In this document: in pieces, positions 23,424-34,267 of the stretch
How positions within the stretch are numbered: the first letter of the stretch is position 1
Layout of the letters: each line of letters opens with the position of its first letter
From: Schistocerca nitens
Lineage: Eukaryota > Arthropoda > Insecta > Orthoptera > Acrididae
Assembly: GCF_023898315.1 (NCBI RefSeq)
Contig: NC_064622.1
Coordinates: forward strand, 353,815,234 to 353,879,233
Direction: 5' to 3'
Length of the DNA: 64,000 nucleotides
Translations under genes and position numbers: made by a program
The notes under the pieces: model-generated
What the model was told of the DNA's origin: nothing
Seen by the model: the letters and a program-made list of their open reading frames with translations, nothing else
Database searches by the model: none

Positions 23424-23844
23424 ATGACACCGTTGCGAACCGAATCAGTGCATACATCGAGACCGAATCAGTGAATGTGGAATGTCACGGTGATAATTGT
23501 TCCCCATCTGCCAGGTTCTTCGTAAATCTGGCTCGATTTCGTTATCATTGAAACAGCATGATATATCCTGTCAATCCACGAAGTTAATTTGCGTTGTCTC
23601 CTCTCCTTCTGGGTGCTTAATGTTTTCTGTCAGGCACTATGTTAAATCGTCTCACCTGTTCAGCGCACGGATTCTTGCCTAGGCTGCAGAAGACACGTAC
23701 CTTCAAAGAAACAGAAAACTGATTACACCAAATTCCGTTCGAACAGGCCTCGCAAGTCCCAACAGTACCGATCGACCCCCGAGTCATCCATGAGCCGTTC
23801 ACGACTCACGTTTATCCCATTTATTGTTTGTCATCTTCTATTAC

Positions 23845-24370
23845 AAAATGTAGACTGGCAATGGCAAGGAAAGCGTTTCTGAAGAAGAGAAATTTGTTAA
23901 CATCGAGTATAGATTTAAGTGTCAGGAAGTCATTTCTGAAAGTATTTGTATGGAGTGTAGCCATGTATGGAAGTGAAACATGGGCGGTAAATAGTTTGGG
24001 CAAGAAGACAATAGAAGCTTTCGAAATGTGGTGCTACAGAAGAATGCTGAAGATTAGAGGGGTAGATCACATAACCAATGAGGAAGTATTGAATAGGATT
24101 GGGGAGAAGAGAAGTTTGTGGCACAACTTGACCAGAAGAAGGGATAGGTTGGTAGGACATGTTCTGAGGCATCAAGGAATCACCAATTTAGTATTGGAGG
24201 GCAGCGTGGAGGGTAAAACTCGTAGGGGGAGACCAAGAGATGAATACACTAAGCAGATTCAGAAGGATGTAGGTTGCAGTAGGTACTGGGAGATGAAGAA
24301 GCTTGCACATGATAGAGTAGCATGGAGAGCTGCATCAAACCAGTCTCAGTACTGAAGACCACAACAACAA
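23845..24370 (+). mobile_element. RTE-type LINE, 5'-truncated (copy L3)
   Basis: The 13-bp target 'catcttctattac' is duplicated at 23832-23844 and 24371-24383. The frame 23828-24355 remains open from 'KCRLAMARKAFLKKRNLL' to the family C-terminus. It begins about 450 bp after L2 ends, as an independent insertion. Confidence 0.95.
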
Positions 24371-24468
24371 CATCTTCTATTACGGTACTGCCGCCTCGTT
24401 TTCTTATTCCATTTACTGGCATCACTAACTTTCTGCCTTAATTGCCCGTGGGCGGCAGCAGCAGCGCG

Positions 24469-25472
24469 TATCGATAAGCGCATTGTCGTACCATCTCTGG
24501 AGCGGCCGATAGTATTTCCGGGTCGTCGTGTGTCTGGCAGTCAGTTGGAGACGGACCAGCAGTGTAGTCGGGACGCTGCAGCAGTGAAGTGGGGGACGGA
24601 GCGCCGGTGAGGCGCCGACAGCCAGTGCTCGCCGACCGCTGGCGACGCACATGAACTATCCGTCGGAGGGAGATTGGAACGAGACGACCGTTGATTGGTC
24701 GTTCGGTTGGTCGTCTCATCGGCCGACGTATAGTTGGCCCTTTCACCGTTTCTGGGCCTGGGCAGTTAGATGATCGGTTGGCTTGGAGCAGCGAGGAAAT
24801 CTCCGCGGCGCATAGTTTGGCCGGGGTCGGTGGCGGCGTCTAAGCGCGGTCGGAGTGTGTGGAGCTGTTCCCATTGCTACGAGGTCCGTGGCTCACCGAT
24901 CCTGGACACAAAAGTTGAGTTTTGACTTAATCTACCACCAAGTCACCACTGTTCACATTCTATCGTTTGGATTTCGTTGTCGGCTGCTGGGACATTCCTG
25001 CGAGCAACAACGTGTGTTTTCAAGTTGGCAAATTTTAGCCATCCTCTGGTGGAGTTTAACTGTACTTGGCTATTTTGAACTGAAGAGCACCAGCGGAATC
25101 TTCTGCCCTGTGGCCGTTAACGTTCCGGTTACCTGCTCTGGCCGTTGACGTAAATTCAGGCAGTGTATTTTCCTCATCGTGTTGTCGCTGTCTAGCACGG
25201 TGTGCACTTTGACAGCTCAATGTGTAATTGGTTGTGGGCGCCAATACCTTCTACGTTGTTCCATTGAACTCCCTGTTGTGTGCTAGTCGGTGGGTCCGTT
25301 GACTGTCTATCGGTTGGTTTGTCGTCGGATCGAGAATGCTTGGGCCGACTGACTGTCTCATCTAAGCGAATGTTAGAGTTTGAATTCCAGGCCGACCCTC
25401 GGAAACTTCTGAGCGCCAATGGATGTACTGCCTTTCTTATTTGTTCTTGTTGTTTGTATTTGTATGGCATCT
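24469..25472 (+). promoter_or_regulatory. GC-rich block with TATCGATA motif, possible promoter or leader
   Basis: CpG-rich sequence from about 24440 to 24900 follows a 'tatcgata' at 24469-24476. This is the motif bound by DREF, and in part by BEAF-32, at Drosophila promoters. The GC content falls gradually to 25470, where a tandem repeat begins. No open frame longer than ~100 residues is convincing. It may be a promoter and non-coding leader, or the start of a repeat family that includes the downstream units and the AATAAA near 27281. Confidence 0.35.
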
Positions 25473-27005
25473 AGCCGATTTTTAATTTAAGGTTGTTTTG
25501 CCCTTAAGGCGTAAGATTGTTTGGGCCTTTAGCTTAATTTAAAGAACATTTTTAAGTAAGGCCTTTTGCCCTTTTAAAAATTTAATTTTGTTGAGTCTTA
25601 AGTGACGGGCCTTCAGCCGATTTTGAATTATAATTGTTTTGCTTTTAAGGTGTCAGATTGTTCGGGCATTCAGCGTAATTAAAAATGGTTCAAATGGCTC
25701 TGAGCACTATGGGACTTAACATCTGAGGTCATCAGTCCCCCAGACTTAGAACTACTTAAACCTAACTAACCTAAGGACATCACACACATCCATGCCCGAG
25801 GCAGGATTCGAACCTGCGACCGTAGCGGTCGCGCAGTTCCAGACTGAAGCGCCTAGAACCGCTCGGCCACCAGCGGCCGGCTCAGCGTAATTAAACAACT
25901 GTTTTAAGATAAGACCTTTTGCCTTTTAAAAATTTAATTTTTGTTTGAGTCTTGAAACACGTATGTTGTGTGGCGGCGATGGCGAGGCATTGCAGAGTCT
26001 CTGACCAGAGAGCTATTTGTCGTTCCTAGTCTGCGCTTGACCGCGCGAGAGTTCAGTCAGTCCCGAGTTAGCTTTTCGAGAGTAGTAGCCCATGCGAGAT
26101 GACATAGTCTGTGGTAGTAGCGCGCGAGAGATAGTCGCAGTTGTGTGTGAGGAGTCGGCGGGCGTCGACATGGCAATCTGGTCAAGATTCGGGACGAGGT
26201 ATATTTTTTAAATAAGGTAATGAAGCAGCATTGCGCACATCTGATAATGTAATGTATCTTAACTGTAATTAATTTGTCCAAGAATTGCCCCAATAATAAT
26301 TTTGTTTTCAAACCGAGCATTTATAAGAAAACCATCATTTGAATGAAAGAAAACATTTCCCTTACATTTCCTTAAAGAAAAAATTTACTTAAATTCAAAG
26401 AATACTTGCGACGCATTTCCTCCAAGCTATGGCGAAAATAAGAGCAGATCCAGTTTTACTGAGGTAAGAATTTGAGTTTAATCAGGGCCTAAGATCGACA
26501 TTTCGGTCTATTTGCATTTTTTATTGTGACTGAGATTTCATTATCATTGAATTGACTTTCATTTTGTGGGCAGCTTATACCTGGGTCAGATTGCTATTTT
26601 TCATTTAATTCTCACTGTCATTATTTTATTTGCTGGGAGGTTACACTAGGTTCTATTCTCGTGAACATTTAAATTTTTGTCTTTCAAATTTCTCTGGGGA
26701 GCTTACACTTGGCTCCATTTCTATTAAATATAGTCTTTTAAATTTTGTGGGGAGGTTTACAGTCTTAAGAGATGGGCATTCAGCCGATTTTTTAAAAAAA
26801 TTAAAGTTGTTTTGCTCTTAAGGTGTGAGATCGTTTGGGCCTTCAGCCTAAGTGAAAGAAATGATTTAAGATAAGGCCCCTGCCTTTTAAATTTCTGATT
26901 TTGGTTTGAGACTTAAATTATTGGCTTTCAGCCGATTTTAAATTAAAGTGGTCTTGCGCTTAAGGCATGAGACTGTATGGCGTATTCAGCCGGTAATTAA
27001 TTCCC
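25473..27005 (+). repeat. ~145-bp degenerate tandem units in two tracts
   Basis: Units begin 'agccgattttaaatt', then 'cttaaggcgtgagattgttt' and a tail near 'ttgagtcttaag'. They start at 25473, 25615, 26782 and 26929. About 0.8 kb of unrelated sequence lies between the tracts. SINEs split the second and fourth units. After the last unit come a (TG)n at 27219-27239 and 'aataaa' near 27281. Confidence 0.7.
25684..25882 (-). mobile_element. SINE type A
   Basis: The 13-bp target 'cagcgtaattaaa' is duplicated at 25671-25683 and 25883-25895, inside a tandem unit. Confidence 0.95.
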
Positions 27006-27196
27006 GCCGGCCGCGGTGGTCTAGCAGTTCAGGCACTCAGTCCGGAACCGCGCGACTGCTACGGTCGCAGGTTCGAATCCTGCCTCGGGCATGGATGTGT
27101 GTGATGTCCTTAGGTTTGTTAGGTTTAAGTAGTTCTAAGTTCTAGGGGACTGATGACCACAGATGTTAAGTTCCATAGTGCTCAGAGCCATTTTTT
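27006..27196 (+). mobile_element. SINE type A
   Basis: The target 'attaattccc' is duplicated at 26996-27005 and 27197-27206, inside the last tandem unit. Confidence 0.93.
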
Positions 27197-27371
27197 ATTA
27201 ATTCCCGAAAATTAATGCTGTGTGTGTGTGTGTGTGTGGTTTTTTAATTTTCTTGGCTCTTGTAATGTTTGGGCAAACAAATAAAGTTGTATGTTCGAGT
27301 GTAACTGACAGCCGCTTATTTTGGCCCCTTTCCACAGTTTAAACTGCCTGTCCTGTCCTGCGAGTTTAGCA

Positions 27372-27632
27372 GGGCGTCTCAATCCTCAACCGACAGACAT
27401 CACTGAATGCGGATATGGAGGCACATACGGTCAGCACACAGTTCTCCTGGCCGTTGTCAGTTTTCGTGACCAGAGCCGACACGTCTGACTTAAGTAGCAT
27501 CTAAGTTCGCTTCACAAGAGCTGAATGCACCCCGCTTGCCAAAACTGGTCAGCAGACCCGGATGATCACCATTCAGGTGCTAGCCGAGCCCGACTTCGGT
27601 AACAGGTGTTACCACTGCGGAAAGACCGTTGG
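27372..27632 (-). mobile_element. 5S rRNA-derived SINE, diverged
   Basis: Minus-strand homology to the 5S-SINE at 16108-16437, including the reverse complements of 'ggtgttaccactgcgg'-type and 'gaccagagccg'-type blocks. More diverged than the other copies. No clear TSD seen. Confidence 0.68.
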
Positions 27633-27800
27633 CAGAAAAATAACAGCGTACTTTATTTTTTCGAGATGACAGTTGATACTTCATGAGCACCTCTCGTGCA
27701 TGACTGTATGCTCACCCTTCCAACAGTTCGGTCGAGCTGAAAGCGCGAGGCTTATCGATTTCGATTCAGAAGTGCAGTCGACGGAACAATAAAAAGTGTA

Positions 27801-28905
27801 CGAGGTGTGGCTAGAAAAAAACCGGACTAGTACTGGGGAAACAATAAAACGAATGCAATAAGGCTGAAAGTCGCGTGGCCTGTCACGTGACTCTCGCTCC
27901 GCCTACTGCTCGAGTTTCATCTGCCCCCTGCACTCAGTCTGCCCGTGGCGTCTGTTTTAAGTAGTTGAGGTTTTGTCTGTGCGTCGGAAAATGTTGAGTG
28001 TACAGAAAGAACAGCGTTTTAACATCAAATTTTGTTTCAAACTAGGAAAATCTGCAAGTGAAACGTTTGTAATGTTACAACAAGTGTACGGCGATGATTG
28101 TTTATCGCGACCACAAGTGTTTGAGTGGTTTAAACGATTTAAAGATGGCCGCGAAGACACCAGTGATGACACTCGCACTGGCAGACCATTGTCAGCAAAA
28201 ACTGATGCAAACATTGAAAAAATCGGTAAACTTGTTCGACAAGATCGCCGTTTAACAATCAGAGCAGTGTCTGAGTTAACACGAGTTTCCAGGATGTCAG
28301 AACAAATCATTCTTCGGCGTTCCTTCTGTTCAATTGTGAGACACTTTGGAACCATTTTTGAACACACTTTGTTCATGTTGAAACTTTCATGAAGAATCTG
28401 CCTAACACTTTCCTTGTCAACTCCTGTTAACTCAGACACTGCTCTGATTGTTAAACGGCGATCTTGTCGAACAAGTTTACCGATTTTTTCAATGTTTGCA
28501 TCAGTTTTTGCTGACAATGGTCTGCCAGTGCGAGTGTCATCACTGGTGTCTTCGCGGCCATCTTTAAATCGTTTAAACCACTCAAACACTTGTGTCCGCG
28601 ATAAACAATCATCGCCGTACACTTGTTGTAACATTACAAACGTTTCACTTGCAGATTTTCCTAGTTTGAAACAAAATTTGATGTTAACACGCTGTTCTTT
28701 CTGTACACTCAACATTTTCCGACGCACAGACAAAACGTCAACTACTTAAGACAGACGCCACGGGCAGACTGAGTGCAGGAGGCAGATGAAACTCGAGCAG
28801 TAGGCGGAGCGAGAGTCACGTGACAGGCCACGCGACTTTCAGCCTTATTGCATTCGTTTTATTGTTTCACCAGTACTAGTCCGGTTTTTTTCTAGCCACA
28901 CCTCG
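27801..28905. mobile_element. Palindromic mariner (5' end joined to inverted 5' end)
   Basis: Two ~487-bp arms (27801-28287 and 28419-28905) are reverse complements with roughly seven visible differences, separated by a ~131-bp loop. Each arm starts with the same terminal sequence 'cgaggtgtggctag', then the 5' untranslated part, then the first ~110 codons of a mariner transposase. TA lies on both outer sides (27799-27800 and 28906-28907), as expected for a mariner target duplication. The 3' half of the transposase and the original 3' end are absent. Confidence 0.93.
28290..28733 (-). pseudogene. Mariner transposase N-terminal half
   Basis: From the ATG at 28731-28733 the minus strand reads 'MSVRRKMLSVQKEQRVNIKF', 'SASETFVMLQQVYGDDCLSR', 'VFEWFKRFKDGREDTSDD' and 'LTIRAVSELTGVDKESVRQI', the two helix-turn-helix units of mariner transposases. 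It then runs through the loop to 'KERRRMICSDIL'. Beyond that the frame enters the opposite arm antisense, so no catalytic domain is encoded. The plus strand carries a mirror copy of about the first 107 residues (27973-28287). A truncated protein of this type could bind TIRs without cutting, if made. Confidence 0.88.
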
Positions 28906-28907
28906 TA

Positions 28908-29590
28908 TGCACTCTGCGTTACAGGTCAAAAATAGACGGCTGCCCCCTCAAACACTGGAGGCTTTCCACGAATTCGTGTCAGCCAGCTCAGCGTGTAACT
29001 CGCACACGAACTATGGCGTCTTACTCACGCCGGCAGAAGGCATGTCAAACATTTGAGCTGTAAAGCATTTCCTCCCCCGCGGTGCAGCGTTCAGCAAACG
29101 CGCAACACCGGAAATAACAATGAGTGCTGTTTACGCAAGCGCGGCACGCTCTGGCCTACGTCACAACCGATACGCGAGAAGCGTAGGACGCCAGCCGTTC
29201 GCGGTATAACGTTACAGCGTGATGCATTATGTCTCATTGTCCAGTCGAAGGCTGTCGCCTGGAAATAGAGATGCTCGGAGGAATACGATGGTTAATGCAT
29301 GAGAAAATCTTCAAAATGCCGTTGCTGAACTTCTTGAAAATGTCGCTGTCACCGCCAGTACGTTATGTAGGTATGGGCGCGTCCAGTATTTTCAGGAAAA
29401 CCACACACAATAAATCACAGGTACGTGACCCACTGTGCACGTTCCACAAAATAAACTCACCAAACAAAATGTTAGTCACCCACCTAAAAGAAAACATATG
29501 TTGCTTTCAGGTGCTTTAGATGGAGCAAAAGTGGAGAGTGATACCAGCAGGTCATGAGACGCTCCACCGCTCAAGTAAGTCGTGGCAGTC

Positions 29591-29594
<4 letters not shown>
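28908..29594. other. No gene recognised
   Basis: Moderately GC-rich sequence between the palindromic mariner and a (GT)n tract. Short plus-strand frames at 29053-29268 and 29229-29519 show no domain I recognise. Confidence 0.45.

Positions 29595-29651
<57 letters not shown>
29595..29651. repeat. (GT)n microsatellite
   Basis: About 28 uninterrupted GT units. Confidence 0.97.
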
Positions 29652-29653
<2 letters not shown>

Positions 29654-29659
29654 CAATCG

Positions 29660-30640
29660 GGTGAATAGCAGGGTGGTCACAAACAGTCTCCAAAGTTGTA
29701 AGGGTGTTGTAGGGTAGGTTGTGCTGAAATACAATTGTTTAGAAAAAAAGAAATTGATTAATTGTGCCGTTTCCGATTTAATCGGCATAGACATTAGCCA
29801 ATCATACAGCATAATGCGCGCGCAAATTCAAGCGGCCTGCCAAAGACAGCGTTGACAAATAATGTGTTCTTCGTTTGATATGCTCAAAAAGAACAAATGA
29901 GCGATACAAAATTTGGACATTCGATGGTAGCAAACATTGAATTCGCTACCTTTCACCCGTTTCTTGTGTTTTTTTCGTAGTTAGTTAGTTACTCATTACT
30001 TCCATGTTCCATAGATCATTTAACGAGTCAGTTTACAGGATAGGTACATATGACTAGTGTTTACATTAATGAACGCAATATTATTTTTGATCCATCTGTC
30101 CCACCTACACTTATTATTAATTTTTTTATTGACTACCAGCTTTTAACCAAAAATTCAATGGAATAGAAGGCTTTGTCCGCGAGAAATGATTTTAAAGTAG
30201 GTTTAAAATTTGATTCGCTGCCTATCAGACATTTTATGTTAGTGGGCAAATGCTCAAATATTTTTGTGGCTGCATACTAAACTCCTTTCTGAGCCACTAG
30301 CAGCTTTAACAGTGGATAATCTTGTAGGTATGAACACCACTGTTCTTCTCAAATTGTGATGCATTATCTATGAGAATTTCATTGGGGAATATATGTATTG
30401 TGACAGCGCAGTTAAAATGCCTAGCTCCTTGCAGAGCCAATCAAACGAAGAACACTTTTGGCAACATCGCCTCTGGCAGGCTGCTTGGATTTGTGCACGC
30501 AACGATCTTGTTTGGCTAACTTTAATGCTAATTAAATCGGAAACGGAGCAACGTATCGATTTTTTTCTAAACAATTATTTCTCAACGCAACCTACCGTGA
30601 AAGACTCTTTCAAGCTTTTCACACTGTACAATCAGCGCAG
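29660..30640. mobile_element. Element with ~170-bp inverted repeats around a LINE piece
   Basis: 29690-29878 and 30438-30600 are inverted copies. Shared blocks include 'ttgtttagaaaaaaa', 'ccgtttccgatttaat' and 'gttcttcgtttgat'. The arms extend outward with lower similarity. The interior holds a LINE 3' end and no transposase. Superfamily unknown; it behaves like a MITE. Confidence 0.6.
29978..30430 (-). mobile_element. LINE family 2 3' end
   Basis: Closely follows the 3' region of the LINE at 53405-56155: 'gagaaatgattttaaa', 'ttcttctcaaattg' and 'cagttaaaatgcctagctc' blocks occur in both. Non-coding part only. Inserted between the arms of the inverted-repeat element. Confidence 0.72.
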
Positions 30641-30699
30641 TAAGATGCGAAGACGTAACAGAATAGCGGAAAGGTGCTACTGCATTTGGACTTGATCGT

Positions 30700-31170
30700 G
30701 ACCACACCGTAACTGAAGCTACCAGATTTGTTGGTGTATCAACGTGGAGTCTTCAGTGTGTCCACAAAAATGTTGCACCACTCGCTGATGCGTAAAACAG
30801 CGTTTGAACAGTGGTGGGAAAAAGATCTTAACAGACAGGTGCTGGAGGCAAGATTGTTACCTTGTCAACGACAATCCGTATCAGACTCGACAGGAACTGC
30901 TATTGTTACTGAATGCAGATCCATCTCACCCAGTTACCCAGCAAAAATTGCCGAAGGCAACTGCATGCAATGGAACTTTGGAGTCGAGCACTTATCAACA
31001 GGATATTGCTCAGAGCTGCACACAAAACTTCGCGTATTCAGTAGCCTAATGAACGCAGAAGCTGGACAAGAGGTGACTGGAGATGTGTAGTGTGGTCCGA
31101 TAAATTCCAGTTTTGTCTCTTTTCAAATGATGGAAGGTGCCGGGAACACTGATAGCCCAATGCGGTGTTT
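30700..31170 (+). pseudogene. Tc1-like transposase fragment
   Basis: Plus-strand sequence decodes in shifting frames to 'WRCVVWSDKFQFCLFSNDGR', the first catalytic-aspartate block of Tc1 transposases, preceded by a poorly preserved DNA-binding region. Ends not identified. Confidence 0.5.
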
Positions 31171-31570
31171 AACAATCAGTGTGCAGATTATGTACACTGA
31201 TGTGTAAAACTTAAGGACAAACGTAACTTCCGCATGATGAGCTATTGCCAAGTAACACAGCTCGATGAAACGTGAAGCGTACGTACATCGAACTGCTACC
31301 TATAGTACAGAAGCGAACTGAAATAAATACGCTATGAGACGAACAGAAACGAAACTTTCGTTCGAAGGCAATAATTATAATGAAGTCACCGCGATTTACA
31401 TTGAAGCGACAAAGAAACTGGTATCGGAATGCGTATTCAAATACATAGTTATGTAAACAGGGACAATACGGCGCTGCGGTCGGCAACGCCTATACGACAC
31501 AACAAGCGTCTGGCGCAGTTGTTAGATGGGTTACTGCTGCTACAATGGCAGGTTATCAAGATTTAAGTGA

Positions 31571-31972
31571 AATGGTGGTTCTGAGCACTATGGGACTTAA
31601 CTGCTGTGTTCATCAGTCCCCTAGAACTTAGAACTACTTAAACCTAACTAACCTAAGGACACCACACACGCCGGCCGTGGTGGTCTAGCGGTTCTGGCGC
31701 TGCAGTCCGGAACCGCGGGACTGCTACGGTCGCAGGTTCGAATCCTGCCTCGGGCATGGGTGTGTGTGATGTCCTTAGGTTAGTTAGGTTTAAGTAGTTC
31801 TAAGTTCTAGGGGACTTATGACCTAAGATGTTGAGTCCCATAGTGCTCAGAGCCATTTGAACCATTTGACACCACACACATCCATGCCCGAGGCAGGATT
31901 CGAACCTGCGACCGTAGGGGTCGCGCGGTTGCAGACTGTAGCGCCTAGAACCGCTCGGCCACTCTGGCCGGC
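31571..31972 (-). mobile_element. SINE type A, split by another SINE
   Basis: Outer TSD 'caagatttaagtga' at 31557-31570 and 31973-31986. The body is interrupted by a plus-strand SINE at 31670-31867. Confidence 0.93.
31670..31867 (+). mobile_element. SINE type A nested in a SINE
   Basis: TSD 'gacaccacacac' at 31658-31669 and 31868-31879, within the older minus-strand SINE. Confidence 0.94.
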
Positions 31973-31990
31973 CAAGATTTAAGTGAGTTT

Positions 31991-32186
31991 GGTTCAAATG
32001 GCTCTTAGCACTATGGGACTTAACATCTGAGGTCATCAGTCCCCTAGACTTAGAACTACTTAAACCTAACTAACCTAAGGACATCACACACATCCATGCC
32101 CGAGGCATGATTCGAACCTGCGACCGTAGAAGTCGCGCGGTTCCGGACTGAAGCGCTTAGAATCGCTCGGCCACCGCTAACTGCCG
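31991..32186 (-). mobile_element. SINE type A
   Basis: Complete minus-strand body with B box complement 'ggattcgaacc'-like sequence mutated by one base. Lies directly after the SINE pair. Confidence 0.85.
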
Positions 32187-32188
32187 CC

Positions 32189-32451
32189 TGGTGACCACAG
32201 ATGTTGAGTCCCATAGTGCTCAGAGCTATTTGAACTATTTTGAACCACAGCTAATTCTAAATGTTCAAATTTGTCTGAAATCTTGTGGGACTTAACTGCT
32301 AAGGTCATCAGTCCCTAATCTTACACACTACTTAACCTAAATTATTCTAAGGACAAACACACACACACCCATGCCCGAGAGAGGACTTGACCAGCCGCAC
32401 AGTCCATTACTGCAGCGCCATAGACCGCTCGGCTAATCCCGCGCGGCACAC
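32189..32451. mobile_element. SINE A 3' fragment (+) followed by SINE type C (-)
   Basis: 32189-32247 is the last 60 bp of a plus-strand type A SINE ('tgagtcccatagtgctcag'). 32255-32451 is a minus-strand type C SINE with a different tRNA-like head and a 'tgggacttaactgctaagg' body. The 'gtgagtttg' at about 31983 recurs at 32458, suggesting that the whole stack sits in one duplicated target of the Tc1-like element. Confidence 0.75.
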
Positions 32452-33009
32452 CCCTGAGTGAGTTTGAACGCGGTGTCATATTCGGCGCACGAGCGATGGG
32501 ACACAGCATCTCCGAAGTAGCGATGAAGTTTCCAAGTACGATCATTTCACGAGTGTATCGTGAATATCACGAATCCAGTAAAACATCAAATGTCCGACAT
32601 CGCTGCGGGCGGTAAAAGATTCTGCAAGAACGGTACCAACGATGACTGAAGAGAATCATTCAACGTGACAAAAGTAAAACCCTTTGGCAAATTGCTGCAG
32701 ATTTCAATGCTGGGCCATCAACAAGTGTCAGCGTGCGAAACATTTAACGAAACATCATCGATATGGGCTTTCGGAGCCGAAGGCCCACTCGTGTATCCTT
32801 AATGACTGCATGACACAAAACTTTTGCCTCACCTTGTCCTGCCAACACCGGCATTGGGCTGTTGATGACTGGAAACATGTTGCCTGGTCGGACGAGTCTC
32901 GTTTCAAATTGTACCGAGCAGATGGACGGGCAAAGAGACCAACCCCATGCAATCGCCATCCCTCAGTAAAGAGAGAGATTGCATACCTTCGCTGTTTGAA
33001 CTGCATCGC

Positions 33010-33215
33010 TTCTTACTTGTTGCACAGTTTAGCAGTCATCTTCTGCTGTAGATGACCGTGGTCGACCGTCTCCTCTCCTTCGGGTAGCAGTGCCTGTGGT
33101 TTGGAACGCTTCCCACGCACGTGAAGCAATGCTATGAGCAATACAAAACACCTGTGCTACACTCGTCGCACTTCATCCTTCAAGTTTTCCGATGTCGTTT
33201 CCGGGCCATTTTGTA
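33010..33215 (-). pseudogene. Tc1-like N-terminal DNA-binding fragment
   Basis: The minus strand reads 'VAQVFCIAHSIASRAWEAFQ' and 'GTATRRRGDGRPRSSTAEDD', the first helix-turn-helix and GRPR linker of Tc1 transposases. No catalytic part nearby. The following 300 bp hold nothing I recognise. Confidence 0.55.
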
Positions 33216-33532
33216 ATGAAGAACACCAACACACTACACCTTAACTCTCGCTGACTGAAATACATTGTCTTTTCCCACTTCTTCAACTGCCTCGTGTTGC
33301 TGAGTCAGCCCAATTTCCCCTGTAGTCACGCTGATATCGCGCCATGTGACGTCTACCTTTTTGTGCACGACTGGAAGATGCCTGGCAACGTGCTCCCGCA
33401 CTTTCGTTTATTTGCGCTGTTTAGTTAATACAGTATATCACTTCCGGTATGTATCTCGTACCTAAGTCTTGCAGAAAATTGTAGTTCAGGCCACACATGG
33501 CCCTGTGATACTTTTCTGGTCCCAGGGTGTAT

Positions 33533-33720
33533 AATCTTGGATCTACATCTACATACATACTGCTGTCTGCACGGCGGAGGGTACCTCTTACCAACATCAG
33601 CGACCCCTTATCGTATTCCAATCGTGTACTGAGCAAAGAAATCATTGACTATGATAAAAAGGTACTAGCATCTGTTTCTTTCGCATTATGCAGTAGTCAC
33701 TACTATGTCTGTCTCGCGTC
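33533..33720 (-). mobile_element. CR1/Jockey-like LINE 3' tail
   Basis: Starts in an (ATCTAC)n stretch ('ggatctacatctacat'), the complement of the (TAGATG)n tail of this family, followed by 'cggcggagggtacc'-type 3' untranslated sequence as at 1240-1300. Confidence 0.65.
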
Positions 33721-33815
33721 TGCCTTCATCATTTATTCTAGCGTGGAGGAAATAAAATTGGTCCAGAAAATATTTCACGCAGGTAATCTAACTTACATCG
33801 TCTGTTCTGGGAGTG

Positions 33816-33981
33816 GTTCAAATGGTTCAAATGGCTCTGAGCACTATGGGACTTAACTTCTAAGGTCATCAGTCCCCTAGAACTTAGAACTACTTAAACC
33901 TAACTAATCTAAAGACATCACACACATCTATGCCCGAGGCAGGATTCGAACCTGCGACCGTAGCGGTAGCACGGTTCCAGA
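33816..33981 (-). mobile_element. SINE type A, 5'-truncated
   Basis: TSD 'ctgttctgggagtg' at 33802-33815 and 33982-33995. Confidence 0.94.
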
Positions 33982-34099
33982 CTGTTCTGGGAGTGAATGA
34001 AGTATATTAGGTTTGATAGCTTAAGCTGCATGAAACATTTCGTGGGCCAGTTTCACTGTGCTCACCCTTTAGCTGCGAGACAACAAAAGTAGTCCAGTC

Positions 34100-34231
34100 A
34101 CTCTTTCGCCCAAGTCTAAAATTTAACCATGCAGGATATCCACCTGCTGCGCACACCATTGCCTGTTTTTTCTTTACGTTTATGTGCACGTTATAGCCAC
34201 CAGCTAGCACACGATCCATTCCGTTAAGCAA
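34100..34231 (-). pseudogene. RTE-like reverse transcriptase fragment
   Basis: The minus strand reads 'LLNGMDRVLAGGYNVHINVK', matching the 'LNGMDGVLKGGYKMNINKSK' region just after the FADD box of the RTE copies, but more diverged. A separate subfamily or an older copy. Confidence 0.6.
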
Positions 34232-34267
34232 CTGACTACGTACCTTGTTAATTTGAGGCTAACCGGT

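Larger units (their letters stand above)
31399..32938 (+). mobile_element. Tc1-like element (family P), truncated, packed with SINEs
   Basis: The left end 'cattgaagcgacaaag' follows TA at 31397-31398. Transposase starts 'MAGYQDLSEFERG' at about 31543, is split by SINEs from 31571 to 32460, and continues through 'GARAMGHSISEVAMKF', 'NAGPSTSVSVRNI' and 'VAWSDESRFKLYRADGR' (first catalytic D) to about 32938, where homology ends. The rest of the catalytic domain is missing. Confidence 0.8.

Noticed and set aside
29520-29812. Frames through the (GT)n tract
   Set aside because: Poly-Cys/Val or poly-Thr/His from a microsatellite.
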